From Erythrocercus mccallii (taxonomy: Eukaryota; Chordata; Aves; Passeriformes; Dicruridae): DNA of 64,000 bases. The DNA is taken from NCBI GenBank assembly GCA_013397435.1, contig VZRG01001351.1:32694-96693 (forward strand), written 5' to 3'. The translations under genes were made by a program, and so were the position numbers. The notes below the pieces were generated by a model. That model had not been told where the DNA came from, ran no database searches, and saw only the letters and a program-made list of their open reading frames with translations. This document shows, one piece after another, positions 56,601 through 64,000 of the stretch (within the stretch, counting starts at the first letter, position 1; every line of letters starts with the position of its first letter).

Positions 56601-59020
56601 ATTTTTATTTAATTACTTTTTTTACTTCACAAGAACACAAAATACTTCTATCCAACCACATGTGTAACAATAAATAGATTGTCTATCAACCAATGAACCA
56701 CTCCAAGGCAAGACAAGAAGCTACTGTATATATCAACTGATGCCATTTATAACATCAGCTGATATGTACTTAAAATATTATGGCATTGACTGCATACAAC
56801 GATTACACTGTGAAAGATTAACTATGGCAAATTAAATAATTGATACATTCTGAAGCCTGTAGCTAGGATTAGTGAAGTATCCTGCAGCCTTTCACTCAAG
56901 TTAGCAGTCCTATCAAAGTCAAATGCCATCAGGACTGTCTGAAGTCTGCTGGAAACTCTTTAAACTGACACCCCTCACTCTCAAGTGACCAGCAATTCCA
57001 TTTCATCCCCTGTGGTTCTGAAGTCTAGGCTCAAGAAGAGGGACTGTGCGTGCCCAAAAACAGGCACCTAAAAGGCAACATAAAGTCCACAGCTTTGTTG
57101 CCTTTATCTTTTATATAAAATGGCAGTGAATTGTCCAGGGATGTAAATCTATAATTATTGTTACTATTTATTAACATTAATATTATTACTATTACTGAAC
57201 GACATTTGCTTTCTGAAAAAAATGTTTATTAGCCACAAGCAATATTTTTCTGAGTACAGGTTACATGATAAATCTCTGTCAGGCAGTGTCATGTTCATCC
57301 AGCTGTGCTCTGCTAGACAATGTTGTTAGATACCTGTTTACTTCAGCTTCTAACATCAACCCTTAAGGATTTTTTTTCTGTTCATTTTTGTGGTGGTCTG
57401 AAAACCTGAGGAGAGATTTAATTAAAGTTGATATATAAGGACTGCATAAAAAAATAATGAAAGAGAAATGCAGGGAAAGGACTGTGAGGAAACTGCAAAA
57501 GTCTTTGTCGCTGTATCCAAAACTTAGTATTGGGGGCACTTTTGAACCCCTGTGTCCACATGAGCACCCTGCCCTTACTGTGATGCCATGGCTGGGTAAG
57601 AGACAAGGTTTTTTGTTGCAAAGACAGCATGGCTGCAGAGAATGGCAAGAGTAATTAATTAGTCCCTAATTTGTCCAAATGGGGAAGCAGGGTACCAGGG
57701 CAGACTGTGATGCTTCCTTCTCTGACAATTATTGGAAGTAACTAGGCAAAGCTGATTCTGAGACTGAGACCTGGCACTTGTGCAGAGGTTCTGAAGAAAA
57801 AAGGTTGTACCTCCTGTGAGACCACATCAGGGCTACAGTCTCAGATATCCAAGAAAATGGCTATGTGCAGCTGAGGCTATAGCTAACCTCCCACCCAGCT
57901 CATCCATGCAGGACCAGGACCTTTGATAGAGTGTCAAGGTCACTCTGTCACATGAGCTCTCAGATAACAGCCCTTGCAGATGGATGGCCACAAAAATGGG
58001 GATGTTCTGACCTGCTTTTGAGGACATTTCAATATGTGCACTGTCTAGCATTTCTGGGGAGCTCAAGGATTGTATTTGCTGACTGTGTGTCTTTTCCCCT
58101 AGAAATAGGGCACATCTTCACAGTCCTTAGCCTTAATCTGACATAACTTGCTGATCAATGCTGGTTCTGCTTCTCATATCTAGAACTAATTTTCTGCACA
58201 AGGTTTAGTGCGTTGGGTTTCTTTTGTGTAGTAGTTGCTGGAGGTTTTGATGGTTTTGGTTTGACTGTTGCTGTGACTTGACCACTACTTGTCCCAAAGC
58301 TCCCAGTCATCTTTAATGTTGCTCTGCTTTTGTGACATTCACATGCTCTCCACTGCCTTGTGTGCAAGCCTTTGATTTTGTGGGTGTGTAGGGATTGTTT
58401 TTTATGGTGTTGTCTGAGTATCTTATAGAGTTCCCTCATTGAGGCCTTATGTACCTTTACAAAGCATTGACAATATTAGTAGCAGAAATAGCAATACTCC
58501 AAATGGGAAAACAGACATTAGCTGTTTTTAAGGCATGGGGGAAGAGTAACAAAGTGAGAGAGTCAAATCAAGCCTAAAGGCATCATTCCCAAGATGATCC
58601 TTTCCACCTATCTCGTACTTGCTGTGTACTAGAATATCTCAAGGTATGAGTTTATAAAGATTAAAATAGGCTCTTGAAGTATGTTTCCAGTCCCACCTCT
58701 GGCAGTTTAGATTTGCTCCAGATCATGGTTATGCTACTCTTTCTCATCTCCACGCAATTTGTGTCCCTTCTCCTCGAGTGTGAGGGTGGGTTTTATTGGA
58801 GAATCCTGAAAAGCAATGAGCTGTCAGCTCTGCATGTGGATTTACAACTCTCTCTCGAAGGCTGTGTAACTCTTAGCCATGTGAACCGCGCTAGGCTCGG
58901 AACACTTGGTTTGTCGTACTTTCCTCGGGCGCTTTTCCCCATTACTAAATGTTCCCAATCAGGGCATACAGTGATCAGTACAGCGCAGGGGCCAGATGGG
59001 AGGCCCGTGGGGCAGGGTAA
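50658..59020. other. Intergenic, no gene recognised
   Basis: This is AT-rich sequence. The 161-codon frame at 51241-51726 has a hydrophobic middle (LILMVLFVLAGLFICLFVF) but no relative that I recognise and no coding signature beyond openness. Low-complexity runs lie at 52320-52350 and 57150-57195. No tRNA or rRNA is seen. Confidence 0.55.
51349..51363 (+). promoter_or_regulatory. CTCF-like motif
   Basis: CCACCAGGGGGTGCT fits the CTCF core consensus except for T in place of the usual C at one core position. It is a candidate only. Confidence 0.4.
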
Positions 59021-59029
59021 CTAGGGGAA

Positions 59030-59560
59030 GTCTTTTTGCGCTCCTTCCCCACAAGAGGCTCGGAGGCGAAACGCATCTTTCTGGAGCGTTTCCAGCAGAG
59101 CGGGGCCGGGCGCGGGCGGCGGCGGGAGCTCCGGGGGAGGGCCGGCCCCGGAGAAGGTGGTGGCGGCCGCCGTGCCCGCCCTGCTCACCTGGGCAGCGGC
59201 GCCAGCGCTCCGGCGCCGCTCCCTTCCGCTCCTTGGAGGATGAACGGGCCCGGGAGGAAGGTAAGGAGAAGCCGGGAGGGTCAGGGGGTGGCGGGGCGAC
59301 CCCAGGGGCTGCCCCCTGTTCCAGGGTGCTCGAAGCCGGGACACGACGGCGTCGGATGCGGACACTTCCTGGGCATTCTCCCGCTCCGGTCGGCGGGGCT
59401 GGAGGAGATGCGTCCCACCGCCGGTGCCGCCGCGGCGTCTGCTCGGCCCCGCTCAGCGCGGCTCGGCTTCCCAGGGAGTTGTGCTCAGGTGTGCCCGGAG
59501 CCCCAAAGCCGAGGAGTCAACCTTTCCGGTGGTGCCCTGACCACCCGAGAGGGATTTTCT
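59030..59560. promoter_or_regulatory. Orphan CpG island, candidate promoter
   Basis: This is a strongly CpG-rich block in AT-rich surroundings. On the plus strand an ATG at 59240 starts a seven-codon piece (MNGPGRK) that ends exactly at a good splice donor, AAG|GTAAGG (59260/59261), as a first coding exon would. Longer frames through the island look like GC-rich chance frames. In other vertebrates PDE8B follows AGGF1 in the same orientation, so an upstream first exon of that gene is possible, but nothing in the sequence identifies it. Confidence 0.6.
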
Positions 59561-62257
59561 GTGCAGATATTCCTGGAGAGGAATAAATCAAGGGAGAAGG
59601 GTTATGTTGTTGAAGTAATAACGAGCAAAGAACAAGCTGCTTGTGAGGAAACAGCCACAGAAGTGCTGCTCGGGGGGACTGTTCAGTGCTGTCAGGAGAG
59701 CCGCAGTTGCATTTCTTAACTTCGGTTTGCCTTTGGGTTGGCTTCACAGCACTCAAAAAGGTTTGCTTGAGAGCAGCAGCCTAAGCCTTTGAAATGTGGT
59801 GTGATCAGTGTTCTAGAAAATTTGCTCATACCTAGAAGTCTGTGGCCACTGTCCTGCCAGAAGTTAAGCTCCTCGGGTAAATGCTAACACCTATTGCTAC
59901 TGCTAGGGGCTGAAGACTGTTGTTGCTATGCGTTTCCATGTGTTACTCTTCCTCTTCAAAACGGTGTAGTAAAGGTTCGTTGTCTCTCAGAATAAAGCCG
60001 ATAATAAGGACAGTACCGTTTTGGCCCATTCTAGGGAAAGTGACATTTTCTAGGGAAAATGTCTTCCCATTCTAGGGAAAATGACTGCAGGTGTCCATCC
60101 CCAGCAGAGAATCTGCATCCCTGGGGCAGCTCATCACTTCTCAGCAGTGAGGAGCAAAATGCCAGGACTGCATCTTCTCCTACGTCTCGGGCGGGAGAAA
60201 CAACTCTGGACAGAGAAGGGCAGGGACCGACACACTTCCTTGCTCGTACACAAAGCAGCTGAGAAAGTAGAGAGTGAAGGAAGGCCACCTGCTTCTCTGT
60301 GCACTCGCAGAACAGTTTGTGCCTGGTGACTTATAGAGTGCTAAGGGCTGCTAGTGGAAAGGAAACCAGACTCTTCAGTTTTGCTCCCTTGAAACAGTCT
60401 TCTTTCCTCACTTGGAATAATGTAAAGTATTGTATGAACTTCTGGGCAAAACTGAACTAAGTGGCATTGTTCAAGCCCGTCAAAATCTGGCTGTTAAAGG
60501 AAGATCAAAGTCTTGCTGAGATTAGCAAGCAATTCCAGGAACCTCATTCTATTGAACAATACCTACCGGAGGGTATCATTTTTGTAGGGTTTTGCAACTG
60601 GGAGACTGTTATTCACAGCAGTCACAGAGACAATGTAAGAAGACCAAGGTGACTTAAAACACAGTTTTGCTGCAATGAGTGATTTTTCGGAGTTATGAAA
60701 TTAGAGGGCTTTGGGGCAGGATTTTTTTAAAAAATAATTATTTTGCTTTTTGGTTAGTTTGAGAGAGGTCATCACTGTCAGTGATGTTCCTCTTTATTTC
60801 TTTGTTGAGTGACTCACTGGATTTGTGGATTGAAAACTACACTCTGCTCTTTCTCAAGCAAAAATAACCTTTGCCTCTTGTATTTAATATCTTTTTGATT
60901 TCCTATTGTCATGATTTCTTGTATTGTTGATGAATAAAAGCATGAAGTTCGTATTTGATAATATGTTATACATTATCAAAGTACCACAAAGATGCGAGGT
61001 TTTTTAACAAAACAGAGGTACACAGAGAAAAGTTCTATTCTAACTGTCATGATTATTTTTCTCATATCCAGTTTAAGTTAAAAGGAGGGCATGTGGTCTG
61101 GATCATTTAAATAATTTGTAGGTATTGACTGTGTTCTAATCTAGGTGTACAGGATGTTATTTTTTACTGTAGTTAAGAAATTTGTTGGACCAATATGAAA
61201 GGACTGAGAAACTGTTGAGCCTCCTAAGAGCCTAGTAATTTTTTTTTGTACAGGCTTATTTATACATTCTTAAACTGGTTTTACAGTAAATGAACCACGA
61301 ATAGAGGTAACTGTCTTCAATAGCGGGTTGTCAAGCACCAGATTTTCAAGTCTCTGTAAAATATGACCTCTGAAGTAGTATATTCTTACTGCAGTGAACT
61401 GGGATTTACAGATGATACTTCCAATAATACCAACATAAACTTGGCAATCTACTCGTAACATAAAGCCTTAATATTGAGGTCAGAGGGAAGCCTATGACTG
61501 GCTTTGGAAGGGATATAAAGTTTTGAGGAGTATATTTTCCTCATTCTGGAAGGATTTGCAGGTGTAAACACCATAGAGAATGTATATCCATTGCTTTCTA
61601 CTGGAAAAAACAAAAATACAAGATGCTTCAGTGTTCCACTGCTGGCTTCCAAAATCACTCCTATACTTAAATTCATCATGATGAAATTAGTCATGTGTAA
61701 AAAATTGGTTTCCTGTGAGCATAAATTTTGTTAGGATTTATAAAGTTGCAGTTAAAGCCAGCAAAGTAGTGGAAAAACTGATACATGTGAATAGTTTCCA
61801 GTGCCTGGATTCACTGACTTCATTCTGGGGCCATACTAAATATGCATTTCTGAGGGCAGATTCTACTTCAGTATAGCTGTCCCTTCTATATGTCCTTGGT
61901 TGTCATATACTGCTCTCAGTAAACCTTTTGGGTTTTGTGCTCAGCAGTCAGGGCATACTGCAACAGGATGACTTCAGGAGCATGACTGGAGTGTGCTATA
62001 AGAGGTGGTGCAAGTGTGCACCCTCTTTAAATATTCCCTCTTTCACCTTGTTCAGTAAATCCATGGTTGTCTTCTCACAGGCAAGATGCAGGAAGAGCAC
62101 TGATGGTAGGAAAAGGAGTCTTTAACCTTCTTTCGGTTCCTAATTCAGTGACAGACATACTTCCCCTCTGCAGCCACTCAGCTCCACTCCAGCTGCTGCT
62201 CACACTGATCATCACTTACTTGTTCTGTCTCTCTAAGTTATTCCTGAGCACCGTGCT
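59561..62257. other. Intergenic or intronic, nothing recognised
   Basis: No supported exon, repeat family or RNA gene is seen. If the CpG island at 59 kb is a promoter, this would be its first intron. Confidence 0.55.
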
Positions 62258-62640
62258 TCTGAGGAGAGGCTGAGAGTTGAGACTGTTGAGCCCGGAGAAG
62301 AGCAGACTCAGGGCAGATCTCATCAATGTAAAACTGAAGGAAGGGTGCAAGGAGGACAGACTCTTTCAGTGATGCCCAGTGACAGGTCCAGAGGCAATGG
62401 ACATTAAGGAAACTGTAAAATGGGGGATCCTCTCTGAATATCAGCAGGGAACTGTACGGGTGACTGAGGAATGAATAGGTAGTCCAGAGGTGTTGTCTTT
62501 ATACTTGGAGATACTAAAAACTACATCCAGATATGCCTATCCCAAGCAACCAGCTATAGATGGCCCTTCTTGGGTGTGTGGGGATTTGACCAGATGGCCC
62601 TTTCAAACTTAACCATCCTTTGGTTCTTTGATTCTTTGGT
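62258..62640 (+). repeat. CR1 LINE 3' end
   Basis: This CR1 is in plus orientation. It reads GAGGAGAGGCTGAGAGTTGA, CAGATCTCATCAATGTAAAA, CCCAGTGACAGGTCCAGAGG and a degenerate AACCATCCTTTGGTTCTTTG 3' tail with short ATTCTTTG repeats. It has clear internal deletions. Confidence 0.88.
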
Positions 62641-64000
62641 TTTGCTGTCAGGCAAAACATTGTTACTCTTCACACTTTCCTGTTGCTTTTCAACAGTCCA
62701 CATAGCTCCCCATCCTTTAGCCTTCACTCCTCTCAAGCACTCTGGCTCCTTTGCACAGAGAGGCTCATCCTCTTTAGCTGTGCTCTTTCACCATTAGCCT
62801 AAAGTAAACAGATTGAGGTTGCTGCTTGAGGGCTGCGTTTAGCTATGCTTCTCCAGAATTGTGACTTCTTATTCCTACAGCTTATTTTCTGGCATCAATT
62901 CAAATGTATACCTAAGCAAGGGAAATCCATGTGAGAATGGGCAGATTCTACAATGCTGTCTGAAATCAATAGCAAAGTTGTCACTGAATTCAATGGGAAC
63001 AGGGTAGAAACTGGAATACTAGGATGTTAAGAAACCTGACTGACTAACTGACTAGCAAAATAACTTGCCTGACGATTGATATCAATTCAGAAAAAAGGGA
63101 CTGTTAATAGCTAGCAACACATTTTAGGGTATGACAGTATTTCCACCAAGTTCAGTCTTCAAGTCAAAATATATTCACATCCTTTATTAAAATTCTAAAT
63201 GCCATTGGTACCTGGGTTGGATAAATTCCCATGAAAAAAAGTCTCAAACTAGATAGTCAACAAATCTTAAAGGTCTTTTGGCTAACATTGCTTACCAAAA
63301 AGTGATAGGGTTTCAGTGTACTCCACAAGTATATGGGTTCTGAGTAGCATTACTGAGCTGGCTCTCTTCCAAATCTCAGTTGTGGTGTACAGCAAGGCAG
63401 CTCAAATCCCCAACTTAAGTTTCCCAACCATTAATAGAAAGGACGAGAGACTTGAGAGTGTTGCAATGAATGCATAAAACTGGCTGCTCCTGTTATTAAG
63501 TGAGGATGTAGGACACATTCATCTGCAACTGGGTGCATTATGCTCTGCGAGGCAGTGAGGTCTTATCCAGAACTGCAGTCTAAGCAGCAAGGAAGGCTTG
63601 CATGGTTGAGTGATGGAACACAGTCTGCTTCATTTTACTTATACTGAGCCTATCTTCAAGGTTGTCCTCAAAGATAGCCACCAGCAGAGCACTGTGGCAG
63701 TGGGCAAACATGCAAATATGTAGCGTATGCAAGATGTAAGCCACAACTTGATTTGTGAACAGTGACAACTAGTGGGGAAAACATTTACCTAGAAAATTGT
63801 TATTACCAGGGCCAACACAGGCTCGCTGTGGTAACTGGAAAACTGAAAATACTTTGTCAAATAGATTGATGATCTCAGTCCAGTTTCTTGATGGATTAGT
63901 GCCTGTCTATATTGCATAATTTCAACAACCCATGAACTGCATCAAGAGAGACAGAGGCTAAAGGCTCAAAGTCTCTCTAAACTGAGGCATTTTAGCTGTG
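62641..64000. other. Intergenic or intronic, nothing recognised
   Basis: No supported feature is seen. Confidence 0.6.

Noticed and set aside
59036..59719. 227-codon frame through the CpG island
   Set aside because: GC-rich sequence has few stops. The translation is low-complexity Gly/Arg/Ala with no recognisable domain.
1..64000. CRISPR arrays, bacterial operons, tRNA or rRNA genes
   Set aside because: None was seen. The composition, introns and repeats are those of a vertebrate nuclear genome.

Overview
The window looks like avian, most likely passerine, genomic DNA. Three observations support this: CR1 LINE 3' ends, several bird-type ERVL/ERVK long terminal repeats (LTRs), and one vertebrate gene whose exon structure is fully readable. 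That gene is AGGF1 (angiogenic factor with G-patch and FHA domains 1), on the + strand from the assembly gap at about 12.3-12.5 kb to a stop codon at 35,697. In chicken and zebra finch AGGF1 lies on chromosome Z (recalled knowledge), so Z linkage is likely but not proven here.

Region 1-11,370 is a stack of broken endogenous retroviruses that resolves into a nested, Russian-doll structure. Element 0 (env remnant 9,523-10,811 and 3' LTR 10,812-11,370) was invaded in env by element 1 (pol and env at 1-3,219, env tail at 8,556-8,933, 3' LTR 8,934-9,522). Element 1 was invaded in its env transmembrane-subunit gene by element 2 (5' LTR 3,220-3,790, gag-pro-pol, 3' LTR remnant ending 8,555), with a perfect 6-bp target duplication. 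The 3' LTR remnant of element 2 was then invaded by a solo LTR (7,932-8,476), again with a 6-bp duplication. All viral reading frames carry stops, frameshifts or deletions.

Region 11,371-36,600 holds a CpG-island promoter (interrupted by 235 Ns that probably hide the AGGF1 start codon), 14 coding exons and the 3' UTR. The visible exons encode 688 residues in order: coiled coil, OCRE tyrosine repeats, Lys-rich stretch, acidic linker, FHA domain, G-patch. All splice phases agree. Introns carry a CR1 (intron 1), an LTR inside an LTR (intron 4) and a solo ERVL LTR (intron 5).

Region 36,600-64,000 shows no exon I can assign. It contains two orphan CpG islands (about 38.7-39.0 kb and 59.0-59.6 kb), which are candidate promoters. 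In mammals ZBED3 and PDE8B follow AGGF1, but neither protein is recognisable here. It also contains LTRs at 41.6, 44.6 and 50.1 kb, CR1 copies, and two CTCF-like motifs. AGGF1 is a single stand-alone nuclear/angiogenic gene; nothing here is an operon.

All similarity statements come from reading the sequence and remembered families. No search was run.
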